Assembly: GCA_015206945.1 (NCBI GenBank)
Contig: JADEXV010000006.1
Location: 1-64,000 of the forward strand
Direction of reading: 5' to 3'
From: Nostocales cyanobacterium LEGE 12452
Lineage (GTDB): Bacteria > Cyanobacteriota > Cyanobacteriia > Cyanobacteriales > Nostocaceae
DNA: 64,000 bases
How positions within the stretch are numbered: the first letter of the stretch is position 1; the number at the start of each line of letters is the position of its first letter. Below, in pieces: positions 1 to 8,996 of this stretch. Both the position numbers and the translations under genes were made by a program. The notes under the pieces are model-generated. The model was not told the origin of the DNA, made no database searches, and saw only the letters and a program-made list of their open reading frames with translations.

Positions 1-230
1 AATAAACTCTAATTTCTGAAAATTTGCGGTATTTTAAATACCTAATAAAATATTAATAATAAAGGAATAATTATTTTATTATTTACTTTAATTGGCAATG
101 ATTAAGCTGAGGTTATAAGTGAATTAACTAAAAATTATCACCTCTTACTATTTCCTTAGCCCGAATCAAGTAAGGAACAGTGTCAGCGCCCCATCTGTCC
201 TATCCTGGAGATGGATAAATCAATAGTGTT
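1..230. other. Intergenic, AT-rich left edge
   Basis: I see no convincing gene here. The first 120 bases are very AT-rich with short self-complementary TTATT/AATAA stretches. A GGAG at 207-210 lies too far (about 20 bases) from the GTG at 231 to be a clear ribosome-binding site, so the start of the following gene is uncertain. Confidence 0.5.
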
Positions 231-1184
231 GTGGGTGAGACTGTGTTTTTCAGCGTTGTGATACCGACTTATAATCGCCAACCGATTTTAGAAAAGTGCC
301 TCCGCGCCTTGGAGTTGCAGGAGTTAAGTCAGCCAAGTTCGGTTACTAATTACGAGATTGTCTTGGTAGATGATGGTTCTACTGATGGCACATTGGAGTG
401 GTTAGCAGCACACAAAGAAGAGTTTCCCCATGTGCGCTGGTTTCAGCAAGATCATGCTGGCCCAGCTGCGGCTCGAAATTTGGGGGTAGAACAGGCGCAG
501 GGAGACACAATTATCTTTATTGATAGCGATTTAGTAGTGCTGAAGAATTTCCTGCAAGCTCATGCTGACGCGTTAGTGCAGGGGAAAGAGAAATTGGGGA
601 GCGATCGCTTTTTCACTTACGGTGCAGTTATTAATACTTGTAATTTCAACAATCCAACGGCTGAACCCTACAAAGTCACAGATTTTTCAGCAGCTTTTTT
701 TGCTACGGGAAATGTAGCAATTCCCAAATATTGGTTAGACAAAGCCGGACTTTTTGATACTAGTTTTCAACTCTATGGCTGGGAAGATTTAGAATTAGGA
801 GTGCGGCTGAAAAAACTAGGTTTGACACTAATTAAATGTCCAGAAGCCGTAGGATATCACTGGCATCCAGCATTTAACTTAGAGCAAATTCCCCGATTAA
901 TTGACCAAGAAATTCAACGCGGACGGATGGGAGTTTTGTTTTATCAAAAGCATCCTACATGGGAAGTGCGAATGATGATTCAAATGACTTGGCTGCATCG
1001 CTTACTTTGGGGAATTTTGTCACTTAATGGTGCGTTAAATGAACGGACAATGGCTCCGTTATTGCAATGGCTAATTAATTTAGGTAAACCTCAATTAGCT
1101 TTAGAAATTGCTCGAATTTTTCTCAATTGGTATAACGTGAAGGGTGTCTATGAAGCCTATGCTCAAATGCAGCAAGCATCGTGA
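231..1184 (+). CDS. Family 2 glycosyltransferase
   Basis: A 317-residue GT-A enzyme that should transfer a sugar from a nucleotide-sugar donor. The N-terminus has the GT2 signature VVIPTYNR, followed by LVDDGSTDGT and a metal-binding DxD-like IDSD near residue 100. The second half carries GWEDLELGVRLKKLG, the C-terminal motif of the galactosyltransferase-like (Glyco_transf_7C) group. There is no signal peptide or obvious membrane segment. The start is GTG at 231; a second GTG at 243 would remove only four residues and cannot be excluded. The acceptor and pathway cannot be read. It is separated from the hps glycosyltransferases further right and has no operon partner here. Confidence 0.85.
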   Translation: MGETVFFSVVIPTYNRQPILEKCLRALELQELSQPSSVTNYEIVLVDDGSTDGTLEWLAAHKEEFPHVRWFQQDHAGPAAARNLGVEQAQGDTIIFIDSDLVVLKNFLQAHADALVQGKEKLGSDRFFTYGAVINTCNFNNPTAEPYKVTDFSAAFFATGNVAIPKYWLDKAGLFDTSFQLYGWEDLELGVRLKKLGLTLIKCPEAVGYHWHPAFNLEQIPRLIDQEIQRGRMGVLFYQKHPTWEVRMMIQMTWLHRLLWGILSLNGALNERTMAPLLQWLINLGKPQLALEIARIFLNWYNVKGVYEAYAQMQQAS

Positions 1185-1397
1185 TTTAAACACCTTTAGA
1201 AAGTACTACCGTGTAATCAACCTGTTAAAAGCTTGTTGGTCATGTCGCACATCTCAACTCAATCCCTGATTCTCTGATGGTGAATGAACTGGCAGGATTA
1301 ACTACCGTTTAAACTCAAATAGGAATGTTTAAAATATTAATATTTTTCCTGAATACAATTACAAGTCCTGCCAAATTTAAACTGGGACTAAATAGAG

Positions 1398-2354
1398 ATG
1401 AAGAAGCACCATAAAAACCTGATTCAAAAGAGAATCCTAATTATAGGAGTGGCTATTGCATTCAATGGGCTACCCAAAAGTGTCTATGCTCAGTCATCAA
1501 AAATACTTATTGCTCAAAATAGCGGTTCTGACTTCTTAGACCAAGAAATAGACAAGGAAAGCGACTTGTTCTTCCAAGGAGTACAGAAGTTTAACCAACA
1601 TGACTATAGAGGTGCTATTACAGATTTTAATCAGGCAATTCGATTAAATCCTAATAATGCCCAACCCTACTACAACCGTGGTCTTGCCCGCTCTCAGTTG
1701 GGAGATCATACTGGAGCAATTTCTGATTATAATCAAGCCCTGCGATTAAATTCCAAGTTTACCGATGCCTATAGCGACCGAGGTTGGGAATATTACAAAC
1801 TGGGCAATTACAAACAAGCTATCTCCGACTACAATCAGGCTATGGAAATCGATCCTAAGTATGGTCGTTCTTACTACCATCGGGGTATTGTCTACGCGGT
1901 ACAAGGAAACTACAAGCAAAGCATTGCTGATTACAATAAAGCTATCGAATTAGGAAGCTATCCTCTCAGTTGGCCCTACTATTATCGTGGTCTTGCCCGT
2001 TCTAGGTTGGGAGACTTGAAAGGAGCGATTGAAGATTACAACCAAGCTTTACGAGAAGACTCCAACTACATCGAAGCCTATCTTAGTCGAGGTCAGACTC
2101 TTGCACAGCTAGGGAAACTCCAGGCAGCGCTCATTGATATTAACCAAGTGATTCGGCTTAAATCTAACTTACCCGAAGCCTACTACAGTCGTGGTCTTCT
2201 TCGCTTTCTCTTAGAAGATAACAAAGAAGGAGCAATGGCAGATTTACAGCAAGCTGCTGACCTGTTTCTTATCCAAGGGAAGAAACAGAAGCATCAAATG
2301 GTAATAGACACAATCAAAAACCTAAAAAATATCTTTCACAGCAGGCGCATATAA
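1398..2354 (+). CDS. Secreted or periplasmic TPR-repeat protein
   Basis: A 318-residue protein with a basic N-terminus (KKHHKN), a hydrophobic stretch and a likely signal peptide ending near the SVYAQ site around residue 32. From about residue 55 it is made of consecutive 34-residue tetratricopeptide repeats, each with the pattern AI.D.NQAI.L.P....Y..RG, about seven in all. TPR arrays are protein-protein scaffolds; no catalytic domain is present. It converges on recG with a gap of only 48 bases. The partner is unknown. Confidence 0.85.
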   Translation: MKKHHKNLIQKRILIIGVAIAFNGLPKSVYAQSSKILIAQNSGSDFLDQEIDKESDLFFQGVQKFNQHDYRGAITDFNQAIRLNPNNAQPYYNRGLARSQLGDHTGAISDYNQALRLNSKFTDAYSDRGWEYYKLGNYKQAISDYNQAMEIDPKYGRSYYHRGIVYAVQGNYKQSIADYNKAIELGSYPLSWPYYYRGLARSRLGDLKGAIEDYNQALREDSNYIEAYLSRGQTLAQLGKLQAALIDINQVIRLKSNLPEAYYSRGLLRFLLEDNKEGAMADLQQAADLFLIQGKKQKHQMVIDTIKNLKNIFHSRRI

Positions 2355-2402
2355 AAGTTAGGAATGCATAGTCAGTTTCTCTCTTAAACTTACTAAGATA
2401 TG

Positions 2403-4928
2403 TTATGTCAAAATCGCCCCACCCATTAACCGCTCATACCGATACTTCAACTCTTCTTTCATCAAATACCAACGCTCTAAAGTTGCATCCATTTCTATTA
2501 TTTTCTCGGCTGCTTGCCGCGCTAAAAGTAAAACTTCCTCATCGTCAACCAAACTCGCTAAGGTAAAATCTGGCACTCCTGATTGACGAGTTCCCAGTAC
2601 TTGCCCTGGCCCACGAAAACGCATATCCATCTCAGAGATGAAAAAGCCATCCTGAGATTGTTCCAACACCTTTAACCGTTGTTGAGCATCAGGACTTCTG
2701 GAACTGCTCATCAACAGACAGTAAGACTGAGCCGCACCACGACCAACGCGCCCCCGCAGTTGGTGCAGTTGCGATAAGCCAAATCGTTCCGCATTTTCAA
2801 TGAGCATAACTGTAGCGTTAGGTACGTCTACACCAACCTCAACAACGGTAGTAGAAACCAAAATTTGCGTTTGGTTATCACGAAATTTGGTAATTGCTTC
2901 ATCCTTATCGGCTGAACTCATGCGACCGTGTAGCAGCCCAACTTGAAAGTCGGGAAAAACACTTTCTTGTAACTTTTGATGCTCGTCAACAGCCGATCGC
3001 AAATCTAATTTTTCCGATTCTTCCACTAACGGCAAAACCACATAAACTTGTCTTCCTTGGACAATTTCTCGGCGGATCAGGTCATAAGCATGGTTGCGTT
3101 GCTGACCAGACAATACTGTTGTTTGAATCTTTTGTCGTCCTGGCGGTAACTCATCAATTTGGCTCACATCCAAATCCCCGTGTATCGTCAGTGCTAAGGT
3201 TCGGGGAATTGGGGTAGCTGTCATAGTTAACACATGAGGTTGATTGCCTTTTTGCTGCAAACGTGCCCGTTGTTCTACCCCAAAGCGATGCTGTTCATCT
3301 ATCACTACTAACCCTAGTTGCTGAAAGTTTACAGGGTCTTGAATTAAGGCATGGGTTCCCACTAACAAAGGTAATTCACCAGTTCCTAACTGAGAATGTA
3401 TTTGTCTTCGTTTCGCAGCTTTAGTCGAACCTGTCAGTAATTCCACTGGTAAATGCAAGAGGTTAAACCAACTAACCAACTTGCGATAATGTTGTTCTGC
3501 CAAAACTTCTGTGGGAGCCATCAGCGCCGCTTGGTAGCCAGATTGAATTGCTGCAAGGATAGCCAACACGGCGACGACTGTTTTACCAGAACCGACATCA
3601 CCTTGCACCAAACGATTCATTGGCACAGGTTTTTGCAAGTCGTTGAGAATGTCGTTGAGAACTCGTTGCTGTGCGCCAGTGAGTTGAAAAGGCAGTATTT
3701 CGTGAAATTTCTCTACAAGTTGACCGCGTGGGACGAGGATGGCGCTGGTTTGAATCGCTCTTGCTTGCTGTTGACGTTGCAGTAACCCAAGTTGTAGGTA
3801 GAAAAATTCGTCAAAAACTAGGCGACGACGGGCAACTTGTAGGGCGGCGCTATCGCTGGGAAAATGAATATTAGCGATCGCATCTTTTAATTCCATCAAA
3901 CCATACTTCTGCCGCAAACCACTTGGCAAAGGGTCTTTCAGGTTAGCCGCAGCAGGCAAAGCAGCAATTACCGCCTGTCGCACTGTATTCGCCACTACGC
4001 CTTCAGTTAGTCCATAAATTGGTACTACCCGCCCAATATTTAGCGACTCAATCGTATCTCCTGGGCTTGCCAAAACCTCTAGTTCTGGATTATCCAGTGT
4101 CAAGCCGTATTTACTTTCTTTCACCAATCCACAGGCCGCCAGAATGCTACCTACTGGATAACGGCGTTTTAAACTTTCTTGCCAAGCGCGACTGCTAAAG
4201 CGCGTACCTGCGTAAAAACGGCCAATTTTGATTTGACCGCTGTTATCTTTTACTACCAGTTCTAAAATTGATAATTTCTGATTTTTAGGGCTAGTAAAGC
4301 AGTTACAACGCTTCACTGTAGCCACTATTGTCACCGCCTCACCCGCCTGTAACTCGCGGATATTCACCTGACGCGCATAATCAATATGGTCACGAGGATA
4401 GTAGAAAAGCAAGTCACGGACGGTATGTAAACCAAGCCGTGCCAAATTATCAGCTTTTTTAAAACCTATTTCTGGTAAATCACTGAGTTTTTGCTCAATT
4501 TTTGGTGCAAGTCTCCGACTCACCTCAGTAACAATTGGAGATTTTGGACTTCGGCTACGCTCAGTCGAACGATTTTGAGTTTTGGATTGATAAATTCTCC
4601 CTTGCTCCTCTGCTCCTCTGCTCCCCTGCTCCCCCTGCTCCTCCCTTTGCTGCTCCTGTTGCTGTAATTGGGAAAGATACCTACGAGTCTCTGCTACTAA
4701 ATGCTGCCTTTCTTCCTGTGCTAGATGTGGATAACTAGCAAATTGCACCGCTAATCCTTGCCAACGGCGGCGTTCAGTATGGGGTAAGCCTGTTGGAAAT
4801 TTCCCCAAAGTTAGGCTCAGAAATTCACTGAAACGGTATTCTCTACCCATCAAGTCTGTAAAGCCACGTTCAGCCTCTATTGCCAAGGCTTTATGCAATC
4901 GTATCCAATCTGGTTTTTCATTAGTCAT
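2403..4928 (-). CDS. recG: ATP-dependent DNA helicase RecG
   Basis: RecG remodels stalled replication forks and Holliday junctions. The 841-residue protein has an OB-fold wedge domain at about 150-290, Walker A GDVGSGKT at 443-450, the RecG-type DEQH box at 544-547, and the helicase C-domain with QLRGRVGRG. It is roughly 150 residues longer than typical enterobacterial RecG because of an N-terminal extension, as is usual in cyanobacteria. Residues about 86-133 form a low-complexity Gln/Glu/Ser linker whose DNA is made of GAGGAGCA-type tandem repeats and a GTTCGACTGAGCGTAGCCG repeat, so repetitive DNA has been incorporated in frame. It lies downstream of tsf and the acidic unknown gene on the same strand. 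Confidence 0.97.
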   Translation of the reverse strand: MTNEKPDWIRLHKALAIEAERGFTDLMGREYRFSEFLSLTLGKFPTGLPHTERRRWQGLAVQFASYPHLAQEERQHLVAETRRYLSQLQQQEQQREEQGEQGSRGAEEQGRIYQSKTQNRSTERSRSPKSPIVTEVSRRLAPKIEQKLSDLPEIGFKKADNLARLGLHTVRDLLFYYPRDHIDYARQVNIRELQAGEAVTIVATVKRCNCFTSPKNQKLSILELVVKDNSGQIKIGRFYAGTRFSSRAWQESLKRRYPVGSILAACGLVKESKYGLTLDNPELEVLASPGDTIESLNIGRVVPIYGLTEGVVANTVRQAVIAALPAAANLKDPLPSGLRQKYGLMELKDAIANIHFPSDSAALQVARRRLVFDEFFYLQLGLLQRQQQARAIQTSAILVPRGQLVEKFHEILPFQLTGAQQRVLNDILNDLQKPVPMNRLVQGDVGSGKTVVAVLAILAAIQSGYQAALMAPTEVLAEQHYRKLVSWFNLLHLPVELLTGSTKAAKRRQIHSQLGTGELPLLVGTHALIQDPVNFQQLGLVVIDEQHRFGVEQRARLQQKGNQPHVLTMTATPIPRTLALTIHGDLDVSQIDELPPGRQKIQTTVLSGQQRNHAYDLIRREIVQGRQVYVVLPLVEESEKLDLRSAVDEHQKLQESVFPDFQVGLLHGRMSSADKDEAITKFRDNQTQILVSTTVVEVGVDVPNATVMLIENAERFGLSQLHQLRGRVGRGAAQSYCLLMSSSRSPDAQQRLKVLEQSQDGFFISEMDMRFRGPGQVLGTRQSGVPDFTLASLVDDEEVLLLARQAAEKIIEMDATLERWYLMKEELKYRYERLMGGAILT

Positions 4929-4980
4929 TGGTCATTGGTCATTGGTCATTAGTCATTGGTCATTGGTCATTGGTCATTTG
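4927..4980. repeat. Heptameric short tandem repeats (TCATTGG)
   Basis: Seven or more copies of TCATTGG, with one TCATTAG variant, run in tandem directly upstream of recG and overlap its start codon region. Such STRR heptamers are typical of Nostoc/Anabaena intergenic DNA. They may move the recG translation start, since the first ATG sits at the repeat edge. Confidence 0.85.
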
Positions 4981-4995
4981 ACTCTCGACAAATGA

Positions 4996-5868
4996 CTAAT
5001 CCTCAAACCAACTAGCGCGCCATGCAGCTTCCGCTTCAGCGATCGCCTTTTCTTTATATCTCTTTTTATACTCTCGTCCTATTTTGTTTAGCTGAACTAA
5101 AATACTGCGGATTCGCTTGCGCTCAGAGGAAAGTGTCACATCAGCAAATTCAATTTCTCCTAGCCGCAGGTTAATAGCCATAATTTGAGTCAGTCCAGAA
5201 TTTTCTGACTGTTGCTCATTTTCAATTTCAATTACTAAGTTTAATAAATTGGGTGGCCCTGGCATGACCTCAGCAGATGCTTCTGATGCTGCCGCCGCTG
5301 CTGCTAAAATCGGTTCTGGTAATTTTTTCGGCAATACTCCAGCTTTTTGTAACAAAAGATTAGCATCATGCGAAAGTTTTTTCAGTATCTCTTGCGCAAC
5401 CTCTTCTAATTTCTGTTGCCATTTTGCGAGTTCTATAGGATCGGAGGTGTTGGCAGTTAGATACTGAGAATTAGAAGTGTTCAGAAATAGTGAAGATGAA
5501 GAGGGTGTTACTTCCTCATCCACTTCATCCATCTCATCTTCCTCATCTATATCATCTCCCTCATCCACCTCATCTTCCTCTGATTCTTCACTTGTAAGAT
5601 AAATGAGCAATTGTTCAGCTGCCAGTTGACCCAACTTACGAATAGCTTGTTGCAATTGTTGGCGCTGATTCAATGACAAATGCAGAAAGTTTTCGGGATA
5701 TCCTTGAGTGCAGAGGTGGTAACTTGCGAGAATCAACTGTTTGCGTACAGCTAGCCCCAAGGTATTTAGATAACTAGCATAAGCGCTTTGTAGTTCGATT
5801 GCGATCGCCCGGATCGCTTCTTGGAGTCTTGCAATATCCTGCTCAATTCGCTCGATTGCTCTTGCCAT
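4996..5868 (-). CDS. Unknown acidic coiled-coil protein
   Basis: I do not recognise a family. The 290-residue protein begins with a heptad-rich helical segment (residues 1-60), continues to a strongly acidic tract of Glu/Asp at about 95-120 (EEDEVDEGDDIDEEDE), and ends with a basic, helical tail with KKRYKEKAIAEAEAAW. No signal peptide or membrane helix is visible. It lies between tsf and recG on the same strand. The terminator after tsf suggests it usually has its own promoter. The length and consistent cyanobacterial codon use support a real gene. Confidence 0.75.
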   Translation of the reverse strand: MARAIERIEQDIARLQEAIRAIAIELQSAYASYLNTLGLAVRKQLILASYHLCTQGYPENFLHLSLNQRQQLQQAIRKLGQLAAEQLLIYLTSEESEEDEVDEGDDIDEEDEMDEVDEEVTPSSSSLFLNTSNSQYLTANTSDPIELAKWQQKLEEVAQEILKKLSHDANLLLQKAGVLPKKLPEPILAAAAAASEASAEVMPGPPNLLNLVIEIENEQQSENSGLTQIMAINLRLGEIEFADVTLSSERKRIRSILVQLNKIGREYKKRYKEKAIAEAEAAWRASWFED

Positions 5869-5996
5869 ATTTTTTCGCTCTTGCCCATCTGAACCATTAC
5901 ATAGTACAAATGTACAAATTTATTTTAAGATAACTTTTCAGAGAATTTTAGATTTTAAATTAAATGCGATATCTCACGTCTTTGACTAAATAAAAG

Positions 5997-6023
5997 ACAG
6001 GCCAAGCGAATAACCTGACCTGT
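5997..6023 (-). terminator. Rho-independent terminator after tsf
   Basis: Read on the minus strand, the 10-bp arms ACAGGUCAGG and CUUGGCCUGU (two G-U pairs) close a 7-base loop and are followed by CTTTTATTT. The position about 65 bases past the tsf stop fits termination of the rpsB-tsf transcript. Confidence 0.75.
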
Positions 6024-6035
6024 TTTTTAAAGAGT

Positions 6036-6092
6036 TATTAGTCATTCGTCCTTTGTCCTTGGTAAAGACTAATGACCAATGACTAATATTAC
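6036..6092. repeat. Degenerate heptamer repeats at the tsf 3' end
   Basis: Units such as TTAGTCATTCGTCC, CCAATGACTAATG and GACTAATGACC form a mixed direct and inverted STRR block that touches the tsf stop codon. It is the same repeat class as at 4927-4980. Confidence 0.65.
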
Positions 6093-7033
6093 TTGATGCC
6101 CATTTGTGCAGCGACTTCATCAGCAAAGCTGATTTCTTGCTTTTCAATGCCTTCGCCCAGTATATAACGGACAAAGCGAGTCACTTGAATCTCTTCACCT
6201 AATTGAGCCTTGACTTGTTTTATCAAGTCTTCTACGGAAATACTCTGATCCCGAATGTAAGGCTGATCGAGCAAAGTTAATTCTTTCAGGCGTTTTTCAA
6301 TCCGTCCCTGAACAATCTTTTCTTTGATGTTTTCAGGCTTGTTCGCCAAATCATCCTTGCCCATTTCAATGTCTTTTTCCTTTTGGGCAACTTCAGCGGG
6401 GATTTGGTCTACGCTCACATATTCGACATTGGGACAAGCCGCAACTTGCATTGCAGTGTTCCGTGCCAAGGTTTGGAACTCTGAATTAGCAGCTACTGAC
6501 TCAGTTTGGGAACCCAGTTCTACTAATACACCAACTCGACCGCCAGTATGAATGTAGCTGTCTACTACGCCTTGTGTGCCTTCTGCTATTGCAAAATTAA
6601 CAAAGCGGCGCACTTGGATATTTTCACCGAGCGTAGCAATAGTTTGCTTGATGAATTCTTCTACAGTCCCGCTTGCACTATCAGCATACTGTTGAGCCAA
6701 CAAAGACTCAACACTATCAGCAGTCGCTGCTTGCTTTGCTAGATTCTTAACTAAAGCTTTAAAAGCCTCGTTACGAGCAACAAAGTCGGTTTGGCAGTTG
6801 ACTTCGATGAGTACACCTACTCGACCACCGGGCTGAATGTAAGTGTCTACTAGACCTTCTGCCGCAACGCGATCGCTTTGTGTCCCCGCCTTAGAGATGC
6901 CCTTTTTCCGTAGCCAGTCTATAGCTTCTTCTACGTTGCCTTCAGTCTGTATCAGCGCCTTTTTGCAGTCCATCATGCCAGCACCAGTTTTTTGGCGTAG
7001 CTCTTGGACGAGTTTTGCAGATATTTCCGCCAT
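6089..7033 (-). CDS. tsf: Translation elongation factor Ts
   Basis: EF-Ts is the guanine-nucleotide exchange factor for EF-Tu. The 314-residue protein has the N-terminal UBA-like domain ([16 protein letters not shown] at 12-27), the conserved TDFVARN at 82-88, and two core repeats, each with a YIH/YIQ-GGRVGVL segment. The length exceeds the roughly 283 residues of E. coli because of a cyanobacterial insertion of about 30 residues in the second half. It follows rpsB on the same strand, the usual bacterial order. The 325-base gap and a strong hairpin between them suggest partial termination or a separate tsf promoter. Confidence 0.98.
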   Translation of the reverse strand: MAEISAKLVQELRQKTGAGMMDCKKALIQTEGNVEEAIDWLRKKGISKAGTQSDRVAAEGLVDTYIQPGGRVGVLIEVNCQTDFVARNEAFKALVKNLAKQAATADSVESLLAQQYADSASGTVEEFIKQTIATLGENIQVRRFVNFAIAEGTQGVVDSYIHTGGRVGVLVELGSQTESVAANSEFQTLARNTAMQVAACPNVEYVSVDQIPAEVAQKEKDIEMGKDDLANKPENIKEKIVQGRIEKRLKELTLLDQPYIRDQSISVEDLIKQVKAQLGEEIQVTRFVRYILGEGIEKQEISFADEVAAQMGIK

Positions 7034-7303
7034 GTTGTCTCAATTCCTAACTTGACCTCGAGTTGTAATCGCTCACCTAATTTAGTACTGAGTACTGAGT
7101 TTTGTTAACGTTAGCGGGGCGTTTAGCCCGTGCTGAGTTTTGAGTGTTCAGTTATCAATTTTATTCTTCATTGAGAAATCACAACTTATACAGCGCTTCC
7201 GGCTATTATGCAATACAGTTTTTCTCCTTGCCCTCTCCTATCAAAGCTTTCAGATTTGGGGATGTACCTCATAGCTGCCGTAAGTGCTGTAACTTCAAAA
7301 ATC
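7034..7303. other. tsf upstream region with short repeats
   Basis: About 270 bases hold no gene. TACTGAGTACTGAG is repeated near 7087, and AGCGGGGCGTTTAGCCCGTGCT forms a small hairpin near 7110-7132. A tsf promoter probably lies here but I cannot place its boxes. Confidence 0.4.
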
Positions 7304-7335
7304 AAGACTCAGCACTATTCAATTTGCTGAGTCTT
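7304..7335 (-). terminator. Terminator or attenuator between rpsB and tsf
   Basis: On the minus strand a perfect 11-bp stem (AAGACTCAGCA with TGCTGAGTCTT, 10-base loop) is followed by TGATTTTT. It begins 24 bases past the rpsB stop. It would end rpsB transcripts or set the rpsB:tsf ratio. Confidence 0.8.
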
Positions 7336-7358
7336 TCTATCTTACTCAGCACTCAGCA

Positions 7359-8153
7359 CTATTCTTCTGTTTCCTCATCGGGAATTACGGCATCAGTATA
7401 TTCGGTTTCTTCGTAATCATCGTCATACTCACTGCCGTCGTAATCTTCGTAATCATCTTCAGCATCCAGCTGACCGTGACGACCTTCATAAATGGCATCT
7501 GCCAATTTTCCGACTATCAGCTTAATTGACCTGATAGCATCGTCGTTTGCGGGGATGGGGATATCTACTACATCGGGGTCACAGTTTGTATCCAACATGG
7601 ACACAATGGGAATATTCAGCTTTTGGCATTCTTGAACTGCGTTATATTCCCGTCGTTGGTCTACGATTACCACGATATCGGGCACTTTCCGCATTGTTTT
7701 AATGCCGCCTAAATATTTCTGAAGCTTCGTCATTTCCCGACGTAGCATTGAGGCTTCTTTTTTCGGTAATAAATCTAGTGCGCCAGTTTCTTCACGGCGT
7801 TCTAAATCTTTCAAACGGTCAACCCGTGTTTTGATGGTTGCCCAGTTGGTCAACATTCCGCCCAACCAGCGTTGGTTAATATAGTGGGAACCACAACGGC
7901 TAGCTTCTTGGGCAATAATTCCAGCTGCTTGGCGCTTGGTGCCGACAAAAAGAAATTTCTTCCCTTGTTCAGCGTGCGATCGCATGTAGTTGTAAGCATT
8001 ATCCATCAACTGGGCAGTTTGCACCAAGTCGATAATATGCACGCCATTGCGGGAAGTATAAATGTAAGGAGACATTTTTGGGTTCCAACGCCGGGTCTGA
8101 TGCCCAAAGTGAACCCCTGACTCCATCATTTGAGCCAATGAAACTACTGGCAT
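7359..8153 (-). CDS. rpsB: 30S ribosomal protein S2
   Basis: S2 binds the 30S head-body junction and is needed for S1 assembly. The start chosen is ATG at 8153, giving [20 protein letters not shown], the canonical S2 N-terminus, with GGAG 11 bases upstream. The frame stays open another 58 codons upstream, but that extension has no S2 homology. Typical motifs follow: [19 protein letters not shown] and [14 protein letters not shown]. The protein is 264 residues, with an acidic cyanobacterial C-terminal tail rich in Asp, Glu and Tyr ([17 protein letters not shown]). Confidence 0.97.
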   Translation of the reverse strand: MPVVSLAQMMESGVHFGHQTRRWNPKMSPYIYTSRNGVHIIDLVQTAQLMDNAYNYMRSHAEQGKKFLFVGTKRQAAGIIAQEASRCGSHYINQRWLGGMLTNWATIKTRVDRLKDLERREETGALDLLPKKEASMLRREMTKLQKYLGGIKTMRKVPDIVVIVDQRREYNAVQECQKLNIPIVSMLDTNCDPDVVDIPIPANDDAIRSIKLIVGKLADAIYEGRHGQLDAEDDYEDYDGSEYDDDYEETEYTDAVIPDEETEE

Positions 8154-8371
8154 ATATTTTTCAACTCCGATTCGGGTTAAACCTCCATCCAAGTGTATTT
8201 CCCAATCGGGAAACACCCGAATTCTTAGATGTGCGAGATTAGTTAACCATACTAGGTTAACATATTCCGAAGAGTTGTAGTTGCTTGACCGAGTGAGTCC
8301 AAGAAAATAGCGCTGCCTACTCAACAATTGGGCAGCACTATTAATGAAAATCTTGCTGTTTTAAAGGTCTA

Positions 8372-8536
8372 CTAGCGGTCTTCTCGATCTTCGGGTTTAG
8401 GTTTTTGTCGCCGTTGTTCTATCTGATCGTCGATAGTTTCTCTCATTTTGCGATCGGCAGCGTCCATCGCAGAATACTTAAAGCGGTTGATTATGCCACT
8501 GAACAAGTTGCCAAAGAATCTTTCAATCTCTTGCAT
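8372..8536 (-). CDS. Small charged protein, 54 residues
   Basis: A short frame begins MQEIERFFGNLFSG and ends QRRQKPKPEDREDR. A GAGG Shine-Dalgarno sits 9 bases before the ATG (TGAGGTATAAAATT). The first 20 residues are amphipathic and the rest is highly charged. The codon use resembles the neighbours, and the compact, terminated frame 218 bases ahead of rpsB on the same strand supports a real gene. I do not recognise a family with certainty and assign no function. Confidence 0.6.
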   Translation of the reverse strand: MQEIERFFGNLFSGIINRFKYSAMDAADRKMRETIDDQIEQRRQKPKPEDREDR

Positions 8537-8996
8537 AATTTTATACCTCACTATTTAAAGGTAAATTCTTATTGATCTTGGACTTTCTAGTGGAAGTAGG
8601 AAATAAAACGCTAACCTGTGCTTGAAGTATCTGTTAATCTCTTAGCGTCTCTGGGTGCTTAAAGGGCTGGCGGTTTATTTATCCTTTGATTCAGTTTTGC
8701 TTGTAAATGACTGTATAAAACAGTCTTCTCAATAAAATCAGTATTGTTGAGATTTATTTACTAGATTGAAACGCCCTAGAGATTCATCTATTGTATTCTG
8801 TCTCAGGTAATAAATGTAGCAAAGACACAGGTAACAAATTGTTTACTTGGTATTGGGCTGAGATATAACCACAAACCTGCAAGATGATCTGGAAAGGCTT
8901 GATTTTCTGTTGTGAAAAATTCAGACATAGCAAGTTTTCAAATCCAGAGAGGATAAAGTTTTTCAGACCATCTTGCAGAAAACTACACATCAGGTT
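8537..8996. other. Intergenic region, 460 bases
   Basis: No gene is supported. Two small hairpins occur, GACTGT...ACAGTC near 8711 and CTCAATA...TATTGTTGAG near 8728. They could terminate the araC-type gene transcript, which ends at 8997, but neither has a clear T-run. A 68-codon open frame in this stretch has no ribosome site and atypical composition. Confidence 0.4.

Noticed and set aside
211-261. 16-codon frame overlapping the start of the first glycosyltransferase
   Set aside because: GGAG directly abuts its ATG with no spacer, and a leader peptide role cannot be supported.
8154-8327. N-terminal extension of rpsB by 58 codons
   Set aside because: The S2 family begins at the internal [10 protein letters not shown], which has a good ribosome site; the extension has no homology I recognise.
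8784-8990. 68-codon minus-strand frame before the AraC gene end
   Set aside because: No ribosome site, unusual composition and no recognisable motif; probably chance.
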